Below, one piece after another: positions 1-9,084 of a DNA stretch of 64,000 nt. The notes below the pieces were generated by a model that worked only from the letters and a program-made list of their open reading frames with translations, did not search any database and was not told the origin of the DNA. Position 1 is the stretch's first letter. Every line of letters starts with the position of its first letter. Source of the DNA: Aquabacterium sp. NJ1 (GTDB taxonomy: Bacteria; Pseudomonadota; Gammaproteobacteria; Burkholderiales; Burkholderiaceae_C); assembly GCF_000768065.1 (NCBI RefSeq), contig NZ_JRKM01000001.1, positions 2,790,001 through 2,854,000 of the forward strand, in the 5' to 3' direction. The position numbers and the translations under genes were made by a program.

Positions 1-558
1 CAGCAACCAGGCCAGCTCCATCCAGTCGTGGTCGGCCACTTCCTCGTGCTGCAGCACGGGGCGCACGTGGGCCGAGGCCAGCAGCGCCTCTTCCGACAGC
101 ATCTGGCCGTCGTCTTCCACGGTGTCGAAAGTGCCGGTGCGGGCGAAGCTTTCGACGCGGCTCCACTTGTCGGTGAAGTAATCGGCCAGGGCTTCGGCGC
201 CGCCTTCCAGGTCACCCAGGGCGTTGAGGAACTCGATGGGGTCGGCGTCCTCGCGGAAGATGATCGAGTTGACCATGCCGCGCAGGTGGGTGCGGGTCAG
301 GTCCTTGTAGCGCTTTTCGATCACCACGGCGCGGGCGAACTGCTCGGGCGTGATCAGCAGGTTGATGACCGAGTCCTTGGACGGGTCGTACTCGCGGATC
401 ACGGCCAGGATGTCCTTGGGCGGCAACTGCTCCAGCACGACCATCAGCGCGCCGTCGCCTTCGCGGTCGGCCAGGTCCACCAGGATGGCCTCGGCGCCCA
501 CGATGTCGCCGGCGGCAATCAGGCTCTGCGTTTGTTGGATGAGGGCAATTTCGTTCAT
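1..558 (-). CDS. conserved hypothetical protein, 3' end cut by the window edge
   Basis: An open frame starts with ATG at 558 (MNEIALIQQTQSLIAAGD) and is still open at base 1 after 186 codons, so the C-terminus lies outside the window. The protein is acidic and probably mostly helical, with no signal peptide or membrane segment. A stretch around residues 40-75 (LEQLPPKDILAVIREYDPS) faintly recalls the helical N-terminal repeats of MgtE-type proteins, but this is too weak to name it. It begins 2 bases after the stop of the upstream gene (561-1097), so the two are very likely co-transcribed and translationally coupled. I do not recognise a function. It is a real gene, judging by an uninterrupted frame with typical codon use and tight coupling. 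Confidence 0.75.
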   Translation of the reverse strand, partial: MNEIALIQQTQSLIAAGDIVGAEAILVDLADREGDGALMVVLEQLPPKDILAVIREYDPSKDSVINLLITPEQFARAVVIEKRYKDLTRTHLRGMVNSIIFREDADPIEFLNALGDLEGGAEALADYFTDKWSRVESFARTGTFDTVEDDGQMLSEEALLASAHVRPVLQHEEVADHDWMELAWLL

Positions 559-560
559 GG

Positions 561-1097
561 TCAGTCTTTGCGGTCAAAGCCTTGTTCGGCCAGCCAGTCG
601 GCACCGGCTTCGTCACGGGCGCGGGCGTCTTCGTCGTCGTCGCGCTCTTCGGGCGGCAGGTCCTCGTCACCGTCTTCATCCTCGCTGGATGCGAGCTGCG
701 CACGGCCATCCGGGCGGTCGTACAGGTAGGCCAGGGCGGCGGCCACGGTCATGAAGCGCTGGCCGTCGGCCTGCTGCAGGAAGGTGTCGGCCATGGCCTG
801 GGCCCAGGGCGCGATCTGCACGCTGGCGCGGATCTCGTCCCAGTCGGGGCATTCGTCCAGCTCGCCGCTGACGACCTGGTTCATCACGCCCGGCTCCGTG
901 AAGCGGAAGGCCTGGTGGAAGACCACGGCCACCATCTCGGGCGCCAGCTCGGTCATCTGCAGCAGGAAATCGAGGGACTTGCGCTTGTCGGCCAGGCGCT
1001 GGCGCAGCACGTCCTTGCCCTCGGAGTCAAAACTCAGGTCGTCCATCTCGGCCTGGTAGGCGGCGCGCAAATGGTGGAAGGCGGGGGACAGGTTCAT
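561..1097 (-). CDS. conserved hypothetical acidic protein
   Basis: A 178-residue protein starting MNLSPAFHHLRAAYQ. The N-terminal 110 residues look like a compact helical domain. The last 45 residues are extremely acidic and low in complexity (EDEDGDEDLPPEERDDDED), ending in a short mixed segment. There is no signal peptide and no membrane segment. An upstream in-frame ATG at 1121 would add 8 residues. Neither start has a clear ribosome site, and 1097 was preferred because the protein looks natural from MNLSP. The next gene starts 2 bases after its stop, so the pair forms a small operon. The function is unknown; acidic tails are common in proteins that contact basic partners, but that is only a general inference. 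Confidence 0.7.
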   Translation of the reverse strand: MNLSPAFHHLRAAYQAEMDDLSFDSEGKDVLRQRLADKRKSLDFLLQMTELAPEMVAVVFHQAFRFTEPGVMNQVVSGELDECPDWDEIRASVQIAPWAQAMADTFLQQADGQRFMTVAAALAYLYDRPDGRAQLASSEDEDGDEDLPPEERDDDEDARARDEAGADWLAEQGFDRKD

Positions 1098-1176
1098 GGA
1101 AATGCAGGCAAATGAAGGCAAAAAACGGGAAAACGCGGTGCTGAGGGGGTCAAAAAGCCAAAAATGGCCTTTCGGC

Positions 1177-1452
1177 TCAGATCAGCGCGCTGAAGTAGTT
1201 CAGCCAGATGTCGCGGGCCGTGTCGATCGGGCTGTCCAGCAGGTTGCGGCGGCGGTTGTCGTCGTAGGCCTGGCGTTTGTCGGGGTCGGACAGCACATCG
1301 TAGGCCTCCTGCACGGCCCGAAAGCGGGCAGGGGCATCCGGGGCGCTGTTGCGGTCCGGGTGGTACTGCGAGGCCTTCTGGCGAAAGGCTTTCTTGATGT
1401 CGGCCAGGGTGGCGGCACTGCCCAGGCCAAGCGCGGCGTAGTGGTCGGTCAT
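1177..1452 (-). CDS. J-domain (DnaJ-like) protein
   Basis: A 91-residue protein that is essentially a lone J-domain: DHYAALGL at residues 3-10, helix II with basic residues, the diagnostic HPD at 31-33, and helix III ([22 protein letters not shown]). J-domains stimulate the ATPase of Hsp70 (DnaK) partners. The Gly/Phe and zinc-finger regions of full DnaJ are absent, so this is a class III, co-chaperone-like protein. The short tail ([22 protein letters not shown]) may choose the client. The start at 1452 has a good ribosome site (GGAGG about 6 bases upstream), whereas the longer frame to 1572 does not. It lies 79 bp upstream of the 561-1097 gene on the same strand and could be in the same transcript. 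Confidence 0.9.
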   Translation of the reverse strand: MTDHYAALGLGSAATLADIKKAFRQKASQYHPDRNSAPDAPARFRAVQEAYDVLSDPDKRQAYDDNRRRNLLDSPIDTARDIWLNYFSALI

Positions 1453-1580
1453 GAGGCCTCCGTGGGACACGAGGGGGGCAAAAACGGGGATGGCCGCAAA
1501 ACGTGGCCGGGCGTGAACTGTAATGGATGCGCGGCGGCGCGTGTACCGGGGGGCGAAGCGGCTCGGCCACAATGGCGCCC

Positions 1581-2054
1581 ATGAACGCTTCTTCCAACGC
1601 GGCCGCAGCCCCGATGCTGGCCTGGCACTACACCCTGGGCGTGCACCTGCTGCGCATCCTGGAAAACGGCTACATCCTGCCGCAAGACACGCCTGACACC
1701 CCTGCCGTGGAGTGCCCGGTGGCCTGGTTCTCCCTGAACCAGCAGCATGACCCTTCCGCGCTCAAAAGCATCCTGGTCAATGGCAAGCCGCAAGCACCCA
1801 CGCTGGAGGTGATGAAGCAACTGGGCAACGGCGTGTACCGGCTGGGCATCAGCCCGCGGCGTTTGTTGGGTGGGGAGCCGCTGCGGCGCGAGGCGCGCAT
1901 CAGCAAGGCGCGCTGGGCCGAGTTGTTGAAGCAGGCCAAGGCCCAGGGTGCCAACGCGGCCGAATGGTTCGGGTCCATCGACCCGGTGGCCGCGTCGGAC
2001 TGTGTGATCGAGGTGTTGGCAGACGACGGCCGCTGGCAGCGCGTCGCCTCCTGA
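1581..2054 (+). CDS. conserved hypothetical protein, possible ADP-ribosyltransferase-like fold
   Basis: A 157-residue cytoplasmic protein starting [18 protein letters not shown]. An in-frame ATG at 1572 and another at 1527 are possible alternatives. The pattern near the N-terminus ([20 protein letters not shown], residues 14-33), followed by PVAWFSLNQ, resembles the opening His strand and following helix of small ADP-ribosyltransferase-fold proteins (DarT or Tpt1 type). I cannot point to a full catalytic triad, so this is only a structural suspicion. It faces the J-domain gene across a 128 bp divergent region and is convergent with the HPF gene, ending 18 bases from it. No operon partner is visible. 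Confidence 0.65.
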   Translation: MNASSNAAAAPMLAWHYTLGVHLLRILENGYILPQDTPDTPAVECPVAWFSLNQQHDPSALKSILVNGKPQAPTLEVMKQLGNGVYRLGISPRRLLGGEPLRREARISKARWAELLKQAKAQGANAAEWFGSIDPVAASDCVIEVLADDGRWQRVAS

Positions 2055-2072
2055 GACCTCGCTCAGGCCGGA

Positions 2073-2432
2073 TCAGGCCTCGTCGGTGTCCGAGGGCAAC
2101 TCGGGGGCCGGGCTGCGGCGCGTGTCGTGCTTCTCGATGGCGGTGGCCACGGCACGCTTGAGCTTGGCCACGGCGCCTTGAATGGCCTGGTGCGCGTTGG
2201 GCGCGTGGTCTTTCACCACCACCGGCTCGAACTTGCTCAGGCGGGCTTCCAGCGTGCACACGATGTCGTCCGGGTTGGGTTTGGCGTGGCTGACGGTGTC
2301 GGTCACATGGGCTTCCACACGCGTGACGTGCTCGCCGAAGCGGTGCATCGCTTCCTTGACGACGGTCTCGAGGTGTTCAGCCATGCCTTTGCGGCCGTCA
2401 ATGTGGGTGTCGGTGTTCAGCAGGACTTGCAT
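2073..2432 (-). CDS. HPF/RaiA (S30EA) family ribosome-associated protein
   Basis: A 119-residue protein starting MQVLLNTDTHIDG. It shows the beta-alpha-beta-beta-beta-alpha pattern of hibernation-promoting factors: strand 1 with the target residues after IDG, a helix (MAEHLETVVKEAMHRFGE), the strand VTRVEAHVTD, then CTLEARLSK, a VVVKDHAPNAHQAIQGAVAKLKRAV helix and a charged tail. Members bind the decoding region of the 30S subunit and inactivate or dimerise ribosomes in stationary phase. It is short, lacking the C-terminal dimerisation domain of long HPF, so it would act like RaiA or short HPF. An in-frame ATG at 2477 would add 15 residues. The start at 2432 is preferred because it matches the family N-terminus and has an AAAGAAG stretch upstream. 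Confidence 0.82.
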   Translation of the reverse strand: MQVLLNTDTHIDGRKGMAEHLETVVKEAMHRFGEHVTRVEAHVTDTVSHAKPNPDDIVCTLEARLSKFEPVVVKDHAPNAHQAIQGAVAKLKRAVATAIEKHDTRRSPAPELPSDTDEA

Positions 2433-2622
2433 AAGGGGCTTCTTTTTCAAAAGGGACAAGACCAGTGTAGATGCCATTTTCAGCCTGTGCACTTGATCTG
2501 GATCGGGTTGGTGTTGTTCGGGAAAGACCGGTGGTGTCTGGCGGTCTTGTTCTGCGGTCTTTGGGATACTGTGCAGCCAGCGGCGCCCAAGGCGTCGGTT
2601 CAACACCAATCAGGGAGTCAGG

Positions 2623-5600
2623 ATGCATACAGGCGTCTGGAAGCGGTGCGCGCGTGGGATGGGGGCTGTGCTCATGTGCACGTGGGCTTTGGCGGTGCAA
2701 GCGCAGTCGGCCGCGGTGTTTCCACCTTCTGTGATGCCTGGTACGCCTGAATGGCGTGCCAGCCTGCCGCCAATGCCGCACGAGCAGCATCCGGGCAACT
2801 GGCCTCAACCCGACTATTTCACCAAGGCGTTGGCGCTGACAAGCTTCAAGTCGTCGGCAAGGGTGCAGGGCGTAGCGGTGCCGAGCGCCGTGCCAGCGGG
2901 AACTGCATACATGGCGCTGCCGGTTCAAACCCAGGCTTTTGGCTTTTCTCGCGTGTTTGCCGCGCAGATAGGGGCTGAACTGGATTGGCTGGTGGCGGCG
3001 TCCGGTGTGCCTGCAACCGGGCAGACCGAGGTGGTTGATGCCTATGGCCCTTTCGCGCGTCGGCTGGATGAGGGTGCCATCGAACGTCTGGCAAGGCAGT
3101 ACCCGAAGCAGAAATTGCTGGCGCTGTATCTGGGCCACGATGGTGTGAACCATGCGTTTGTGAGCTTGGTCGCGCAAGGCGCTGACGGCAAGCGCGTGGC
3201 GCACAAGACCGTTGATTTGCCCTCCGAGCAGGACAAGGCCTTGGAGAGCCTCGTGGCAGCGTTGCCCGAGTTGTTGCGCCAGGTCGGGGTGGTGGGTCGC
3301 GCCCCTCAGGCTGCCAGGGCACGAGGAGCATGTGAGGCGCGAGTCTGGGCGCTGGCGAATCTGCCGGCGGATGCGTCTGTGGTTCAGCAAGCTTGCCATG
3401 CCTTGGCGATCGGGACTTTGTTGCCGATCTATGGCGCCGAACTGGCCGGGGTGGACCAGCAGCAATCGCCTGCGAAGCTGGCCTGGCTGGCCAAGGCACT
3501 GGTCTGGAGCCGTCGCGGGCTGGAGCCGGTCGGTTCCGGTGCGGCCATTCGCGATCTGGCTTTGAGGCAATTGGCGCCGGGCAGCACCACGCCAACGATC
3601 ACGCCTTATGTGAGTCTGGCTGACCCCGTGGTGTCTGCGCTGGCCCGTTTGTTGTCCTTGTCCGAGCGAACGAGCAAGGCGCCGGTTCGCTCGCAGGACG
3701 ATGCGAGGGACCAGGAGGCGTTGCGTTTGCAGGCCGCCTTGCCTGCCTTCGCCAGCGCGGTGATGCGCGCGCGTACGGATGTCGAGGAGCCCTTCAGCAC
3801 CGTTGATTTTTGTGTGATTGAGCGGCGCTTCCCTGGCGGCATGCCTTCCGCCAAATGCCGCGCTGAACAGGAGCCTGGTGAGGTGGCGCCAGCCAGATCG
3901 TCCACACAAGCTGAAAAACAGCTCTACCAGGATTGGCGCATCGCTGCGAGCTACAAGGAGTTCGATTACTACGCTTCAGTTCAGGGGCGCCAGGACGCGG
4001 CGCGTGAGGTGTGGAAGCGCTTGCCGCTGGATGTGGCCGAGCACCCCTTCCTGCAGCGGGCCAAGTACCTGTTTGAGCAAGGCAACAAGCCGCAAGGCAG
4101 CTACGACGTGTTGCTCAAGCATGAGCGCGCCATGGTGCATGACTTTGTGCAAACCACGGTGAATTACCAGCATAACGAGCGCTGGTACGACGGCTACTCG
4201 CTCACCGAACACGGCTGGACGGACAACTTCAACATCATGAACGACCAGGCCGTGGCCGCAACCACTTCGGCAGAGAGGCGATTGCTGGTGGTCATGAGGT
4301 TTGATCGCTTTGTTCCAGGGCAGCAGGCCGGGATGCGAATCCGCAAGCCGGGGGATCCCGCCTTTTTCCTGGCGCCGTCTATGAACGATGTCATGTTGGG
4401 CGCTGAGCCTGGGGGCTTGGAGGTGACACCGGTGCCCCCGACCACGGTCAAGGCCAGCGCAAGCTCGCCGCCGATGGCGGTGCTGGCGACACCGCCTCTG
4501 TTTTCGCCTCATATGCCGTTCATGGAAGAAGTTTCCAAGGCAGAGTTGCAAAAGCGTGTGGCTGCTGATCCCCAGAGTCTGGAATGGCGAACGGAGTTGG
4601 CGCTGTCCATGCTGAAGGATGGGGCGAGTCTGGCTGACGCGCTCAAGGTGGTCGACGAGCGCCCGCTGAGCCAGCGCGTTGACGATCGTGTCGGTGAGTC
4701 ACACGCGTGGGCTTATCCCGCGCATGCTTTCTACTTCATTGGCGAGCCCGATGTTGCCAAGAAGTATTACGAACGCGTTCGGCGCATTGGATCGGGGAGC
4801 GACTCCGATTTGCTGGCGCGCGTGAGGGTGCCCCAGATCGAAGGGCGCATTCCCGACGCCTTGGTGGCATCACAGACACGTCTGCGGCGCTACGACGGTG
4901 AGTTCGCGTGGTTTGACACCGTCAGCTTCTTGTTGCTCACCGGGCAGGCAGACCAGGCCTGGTCCTTGTTCACCGAGCGAGCGGCCTCAGCGAAGTACTG
5001 GCCAGTCTGGACTGCGCCCATGGCGGGACACCGCTTGCAAGGCCTGGACCTGAAGGGCATTCAGGATTGGCTGAATCGCAAGCAACTCGACAAGGTCCAG
5101 ATCGACCGACAGGATGTGACCCGTCGGTACCTGCACATGCAGGCTGTGATCGACCGGTTGCCCAGTGATGCGGATATCGCGCTGTTGCGCGAGCGCCAGG
5201 GCCAATACAGCTATGTGCCCTCGCAATGGGGCTCTTCGGCACGGCTGCGGCAGGCGGCGCTGCGGCGCGAGGGCTTCAAGGCGGCGTACGACGAGGTGGT
5301 GGCCAAGGCGCAATGGGGCGAACAGTCTCGCAACGACTTCATGTTGCCGATCTACACCTGGGTGGCTTGGCAAGCCACGGGCGGCAAGGATCGCAACCTC
5401 GACCAGGTTCGGCAGGCGACCACCGGCTGGGGCTTTGACAACATTCTCGCGAAATCGATGCTGCTGGCGCTGGAGGGCCAGACCGAGGCGTCCTTGCATT
5501 TCTTCAGGGCGGCACGCATCGAGCAGGCTCAGCTGGGCCTGGGTGATGACGGCCTTATTCAGCGCCCCATTGCTGCCAGTTATGACTACGCCCTGGCGGG

Positions 5601-5850
5601 CTACCTGATGTACAAAAAGACAGGCGTGCCGGCCTACCGCGATGAAACCCTTCGTTTTGTGCGTGCTTATCAGCGGTCCTGGCCGCAGTCAGCCTGGTTG
5701 TTCGCCATGCAAGCGGTGCTGGAGACCGACAAGCAGCAAAAATGGGCGGCGGCATGCCGGGCTCGGGCGCTGGACGCCAGGTCGTACTTCCTGAGCCAAG
5801 CCGGTGTTGATCTGAAAGAGGGCCGAGCCTGCCCAGCCCGTCTATGGTGA
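2623..5850 (+). CDS. large exported protein of unknown function with TPR-like C-terminal half
   Basis: A 1075-residue protein with a signal peptide (basic start, hydrophobic core VLMCTWALAV, cleavage after AQA around residue 28), so it is probably periplasmic or secreted. No catalytic motif is recognised. The region from about 640 onward is made of helical pairs (EWRTELALSMLKDGASLADALKVV; AHAFYFIGEPDVAKKYYERV; LLLTGQADQAWSLFTERA) that look like degenerate tetratricopeptide repeats, usually protein-protein scaffolds. A Pro/Ala/Ser-rich linker sits near 600-630. An AGGGAG ribosome site lies 7 bases before the ATG. Codon use looks looser, with more TTG, GTT and GAT, than its neighbours, hinting at a different history. 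It is a single gene: divergent from the HPF gene and 198 bp before the subtilase. Confidence 0.8.
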   Translation: MHTGVWKRCARGMGAVLMCTWALAVQAQSAAVFPPSVMPGTPEWRASLPPMPHEQHPGNWPQPDYFTKALALTSFKSSARVQGVAVPSAVPAGTAYMALPVQTQAFGFSRVFAAQIGAELDWLVAASGVPATGQTEVVDAYGPFARRLDEGAIERLARQYPKQKLLALYLGHDGVNHAFVSLVAQGADGKRVAHKTVDLPSEQDKALESLVAALPELLRQVGVVGRAPQAARARGACEARVWALANLPADASVVQQACHALAIGTLLPIYGAELAGVDQQQSPAKLAWLAKALVWSRRGLEPVGSGAAIRDLALRQLAPGSTTPTITPYVSLADPVVSALARLLSLSERTSKAPVRSQDDARDQEALRLQAALPAFASAVMRARTDVEEPFSTVDFCVIERRFPGGMPSAKCRAEQEPGEVAPARSSTQAEKQLYQDWRIAASYKEFDYYASVQGRQDAAREVWKRLPLDVAEHPFLQRAKYLFEQGNKPQGSYDVLLKHERAMVHDFVQTTVNYQHNERWYDGYSLTEHGWTDNFNIMNDQAVAATTSAERRLLVVMRFDRFVPGQQAGMRIRKPGDPAFFLAPSMNDVMLGAEPGGLEVTPVPPTTVKASASSPPMAVLATPPLFSPHMPFMEEVSKAELQKRVAADPQSLEWRTELALSMLKDGASLADALKVVDERPLSQRVDDRVGESHAWAYPAHAFYFIGEPDVAKKYYERVRRIGSGSDSDLLARVRVPQIEGRIPDALVASQTRLRRYDGEFAWFDTVSFLLLTGQADQAWSLFTERAASAKYWPVWTAPMAGHRLQGLDLKGIQDWLNRKQLDKVQIDRQDVTRRYLHMQAVIDRLPSDADIALLRERQGQYSYVPSQWGSSARLRQAALRREGFKAAYDEVVAKAQWGEQSRNDFMLPIYTWVAWQATGGKDRNLDQVRQATTGWGFDNILAKSMLLALEGQTEASLHFFRAARIEQAQLGLGDDGLIQRPIAASYDYALAGYLMYKKTGVPAYRDETLRFVRAYQRSWPQSAWLFAMQAVLETDKQQKWAAACRARALDARSYFLSQAGVDLKEGRACPARLW

Positions 5851-5951
5851 CGGGTGATGACGGCGCAGCAGGGCGCCCACCCGAGCAGGGGGACACAAGG
5901 GTTAGCACGCAGTGGGGTGATTTGACGTGGCTCATAAAGTCGGTCACGCTC

Positions 5952-5971
5952 GCCCATCCCTTTTGATGGGC
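5952..5971. other. short perfect hairpin between two secreted-protein genes
   Basis: A 7 bp stem (GCCCATC / GATGGGC) with a CCTTTT loop lies about 100 bp after the stop of the large exported protein and about 80 bp before the subtilase. No T-run follows, so it is not a classical intrinsic terminator. It may be a weak terminator or an mRNA structure in the subtilase leader. Confidence 0.3.
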
Positions 5972-6048
5972 TGGGCAACAATCCCCCGGCGGTGGGCTCA
6001 CGCCGCAGCAGATCGTCGTAGCAGTAGAAGAAGCAGTAGAGGCCCCTC

Positions 6049-7839
6049 ATGCGCAGCATCCGTCTTTCGCATCTGGCACAGTGCGTCGCCCTGGTGGGCC
6101 TGGTGTCGGTGACCGTGGCCCATGCCATGCCCCCCTTCCAGCCGTGGCAACAGCCGCATGGGCCGCTCAATACCCTGGCGCCCGAGCAGTTCACGGATCG
6201 CCTGGTCGTCAAATACCGTGACGCGTCCTCCACCAAAGCACCCAGCGCGGCCCAGATGGACAGCACCCGCGTGGCCGCAAACCGGCAAGGGGTGAAGCTC
6301 AGCCACCTGCGCCGCATGGGGCTGGGTGCCGACGTGATCAAGCTGGATCGGCACCTGCCGCTGGCGCGCGTGCGGCAACTGGCCGACGAGCTGAAGGCGG
6401 GGGATGCCAGCGTCGAGTATGCCGAGCCTGATCGCATCGTCTACCCGATGATGACGCCCTCGGACACGTATTACGGCTATCAGTGGGATCTGTACGAGGC
6501 CAGTGGCGGCATCAACGCACCTGCGGCCTGGGACAAGGCCACGGGGGCCGGTGTGGTGGTGGCCGTGGTGGACACGGGTGTGCGCCCGCATGCCGACCTG
6601 GCCGCCAACCTGCTGCCGGGTTATGACTTCATCAACGACACCAAGGTGTCCAACGACGGCAATGGTCGCGATGCCGATGCCAGCGACCCGGGCGACGCCA
6701 CCGACGCCGGCTTTTGCGCCAGTGGCTCGGCGGCCACCAACAGTTCCTGGCACGGCACGCACGTGGCCGGCACCATTGCCGCGGTGACCAACAACGCCGA
6801 CGGCGTGGCCGGTGTGGCTTTCGGCGCCAAGGTGCTGCCCGTGCGTGCGCTGGGCCGTTGTGGTGGTTACATGTCCGACGTGGCCGATGGCATGTACTGG
6901 GCGGCGGGGGGCGCGATCAGCGGTGTGCCTGCCAACACGACGCCCGCGCGGGTCATCAATGTGTCCATGGGTGCCACGGGTGCCTGTGACAGCACCTTCC
7001 AGAGCAGCATCAATGCCGTGCGCGCGCGTGGCGCGGTGGTGGTGGCCGCCGCCGGCAACAACAATGGGGATGCCGGCCAATTCACACCCGCCAGCTGCGC
7101 GGGCGTGATTGCGGTGGCGGCGGTGGGGCGCGATGGGGGCAAGGCCTCGTACTCGAACTATGGCGCGGTGGTGTCGATTGCGGCGCCCGGTGGCGATGGC
7201 GGCGACGGCATCACCTCGACGATCAACGCCGGGCTGACTTCACCCACCACCGATTCGTATGGCACTTACCTGGGCACCTCGATGGCCACGCCGCACGTCA
7301 GCGGTGTGGCGGCCCTGATGTTGTCGAAGAACCCCAGCCTGACGCCGGACGATGTGCAGACACGCCTGCAGGCCAGCGCGCGGCCCTTCCCGGCTCCCTG
7401 TGCGCAGTGCGGGGCGGGCATCGTGGATGCCAGCGCGGCCGTGGATGCGGCGGGTGCCCCTTCCATGCTGGCAACCACGATCGTGGAGGTCGAGCCCAAC
7501 AACAGCATCTCCACGGCGCAGGTGATCCCGTCCGCGCCCATGCAGGTCAACGGGTTCCTGGCCAGCTCCAGCGACGTGGATTACTACAAGTTCTCCCTGC
7601 CGGGTGGCAAGCGCCTGAGCATCACGCTCATGCCCAACTCGACGGCCAACGCCAATCTGTATGTCTATAACCTCGCCGGGCGTTTGCTGGCTTCGAGCAT
7701 CAAGGGCACGGGCAAGGTCGAGAACGTGACGATCACCAACGCGACAGGCGGCAGCAACACGCTGTCGATACGGGTGGTGTACGGCGGCGGGACAACCGGC
7801 GCGGTGGCGGGCAGCTACGTGATGCTGCTCAACTACTGA
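6049..7839 (+). CDS. secreted subtilisin-family (S8) serine protease with C-terminal PPC domain
   Basis: A 596-residue extracellular endopeptidase. A signal peptide spans about 1-26 (ends VTVAHA). A propeptide with an I9-like fold (RLVVKYRDAS ... VEYAEPDRIVYP) reaches about 135. The S8 catalytic domain carries Asp175 (VVDTGVRPH), His235 (HGTHVAGT), the oxyanion Asn337 (AAGNNNG) and Ser411 (GTSMATPHVSG). Residues 480-596 form a pre-peptidase C-terminal (PPC) domain (EVEPNNSISTAQ ... DVDYYKFSLPGG), which is normally removed after export through the type II pathway. Four Cys in the catalytic domain (CASG, CGG, CDS, ASC) may form disulfides. The start is supported by AGAGG 6 bases upstream. The enzyme type is certain; the substrate is not. 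Confidence 0.96.
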   Translation: MRSIRLSHLAQCVALVGLVSVTVAHAMPPFQPWQQPHGPLNTLAPEQFTDRLVVKYRDASSTKAPSAAQMDSTRVAANRQGVKLSHLRRMGLGADVIKLDRHLPLARVRQLADELKAGDASVEYAEPDRIVYPMMTPSDTYYGYQWDLYEASGGINAPAAWDKATGAGVVVAVVDTGVRPHADLAANLLPGYDFINDTKVSNDGNGRDADASDPGDATDAGFCASGSAATNSSWHGTHVAGTIAAVTNNADGVAGVAFGAKVLPVRALGRCGGYMSDVADGMYWAAGGAISGVPANTTPARVINVSMGATGACDSTFQSSINAVRARGAVVVAAAGNNNGDAGQFTPASCAGVIAVAAVGRDGGKASYSNYGAVVSIAAPGGDGGDGITSTINAGLTSPTTDSYGTYLGTSMATPHVSGVAALMLSKNPSLTPDDVQTRLQASARPFPAPCAQCGAGIVDASAAVDAAGAPSMLATTIVEVEPNNSISTAQVIPSAPMQVNGFLASSSDVDYYKFSLPGGKRLSITLMPNSTANANLYVYNLAGRLLASSIKGTGKVENVTITNATGGSNTLSIRVVYGGGTTGAVAGSYVMLLNY

Positions 7840-7850
7840 GTTGCGGCCAG

Positions 7851-8099
7851 CTATTGCGTGTTGAGCGTCTGATCGCGCTTGGCTCGCCTTTGCGCCCACT
7901 CCTGCTTCGGGGTGAGCGTGGGCGCCTCGGGCGGCTGGCGGTGCTTGAAGCGCCACACAGCAGTCAGCGCGCCAGCGCCCATCAACAAGGCGGCACTGAG
8001 CACACTGGGCCCGTTGAGGCCGAAGGCGGGGATCAAGGCGGCGCCAGCGGCTGCGTAAATCACGGGCAGCTTGCGGTAGAGGGCGTCAGGGATCCACAT
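7851..8099 (-). CDS. small inner-membrane protein
   Basis: An 82-residue protein starting MWIPDALYRKLPVIYAAAG. Two hydrophobic segments (about 12-30 and 36-54) are followed by a basic, hydrophilic cytoplasmic tail (RFKHRQPPEAPTLTPKQEWAQRRAKRDQT). The longer frame to 8231 adds an implausible N-terminus and was not used. It converges with the subtilase, with 11 bases between stops. No family is recognised and no operon partner is visible. Confidence 0.65.
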   Translation of the reverse strand: MWIPDALYRKLPVIYAAAGAALIPAFGLNGPSVLSAALLMGAGALTAVWRFKHRQPPEAPTLTPKQEWAQRRAKRDQTLNTQ

Positions 8100-8389
8100 G
8101 GTCTGAGTTGAGGGTGGGTGTCCTGAGGGATATCGTCTCAAACACCGCCAACCTTGAGGGCCGAGCATCCCCCCGGTGCAACGGACATGGCCGCACAAAG
8201 ATGAGGTCGCCGTGAACTCTTCCCGTTTCACGTGGTGGGTTGATTGCGAACAAACCCGTGCCGAGAGGGCCGAGTGGGCTGCAGGGTCACTCGATTGGCT
8301 CCTTGGGTCATCCCTTTCTGCAGGGGCGCGGGCCGCCAGGCGGGCTTGAAGGCGCTACCTTCCTTGTTTGCGCCCTGAAGGATTGCCCC

Positions 8390-9061
8390 ATGAACCCGAA
8401 CCGCAGACTCATCGTGGCCTGGAGCCTGTTGCAGGTCACCCTGGCTGGCACCGGTTGCAGCAGCACGCCCAAGGTCACCCGCCAGACCTACACCGAGAAG
8501 GTGTCCACGGTGATGATCACGCAGGACAAGAAGCAGTTCGTCATCCTGGGCGAGCGCCATCACTACATCTTCACGGCCCCCGAAGACCTGGTCGCCCTGC
8601 TGGGCTCGCCGCTCAAGGGCAAGGCCACCGCGCGCTTCCAGCCCTTCCTGGTCACCGTGGACGGCGTCACCACCGGCGACTTCCACCTCACGCTGCCTGC
8701 CGGCCTGAGCGAAGAAGAAGCGGCCCAGGCCAAGGCGATGGATTTCGTGCAGCAGGCCGATGGCAGCTGGTGGCATGACGGCACACTCGAAGGCAAGCGC
8801 TACATCCAGGGGCACACGCTGCGCACAGGCCGTATCCACGCCAACCTGTCGCACACCTATGACGTCACCGTGGAGGCCGAGGAAACCGCCGGCGAAAAGG
8901 CCGCCCAGGATCTGGCCTCGCCCATCGCGTCCACGGCCGATGGCATGCTGATGGTCTATTTCGCGGTGCTGGTGCCCATCCTGATCCCGCTGATCTTCCT
9001 CACGCGTGAGAAAAAGCCGACCGCTGCCGCGGTGGCGCCGACGCCGGCCTCTGCACCCTGA
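8390..9061 (+). CDS. putative lipoprotein with C-terminal membrane segment (YidX-like)
   Basis: A 223-residue protein starting MNPNRRLIVAWSLLQ. A signal sequence is followed by a lipobox-like LAGTGCSS with Cys23, so it is probably lipid-anchored, although G-T-G before the Cys is not ideal. The central part (VSTVMITQDKKQFVILGERHHYIF, in two pieces) recalls E. coli YidX-type proteins of unknown function. A strong transmembrane segment (MVYFAVLVPILIPLIFLT) sits at about 188-207, before a Pro/Ala tail. It ends 23 bp before the methyltransferase at 9085, so it may be the first gene of a 9-12 kb run. The 290 bp upstream, divergent from the small membrane protein, holds only a weak inverted repeat (CGTGAA...TTCACG near 8211-8232). 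Confidence 0.7.
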   Translation: MNPNRRLIVAWSLLQVTLAGTGCSSTPKVTRQTYTEKVSTVMITQDKKQFVILGERHHYIFTAPEDLVALLGSPLKGKATARFQPFLVTVDGVTTGDFHLTLPAGLSEEEAAQAKAMDFVQQADGSWWHDGTLEGKRYIQGHTLRTGRIHANLSHTYDVTVEAEETAGEKAAQDLASPIASTADGMLMVYFAVLVPILIPLIFLTREKKPTAAAVAPTPASAP

Positions 9062-9084
9062 TGCTGGCTGTGTCAACATGAGGC

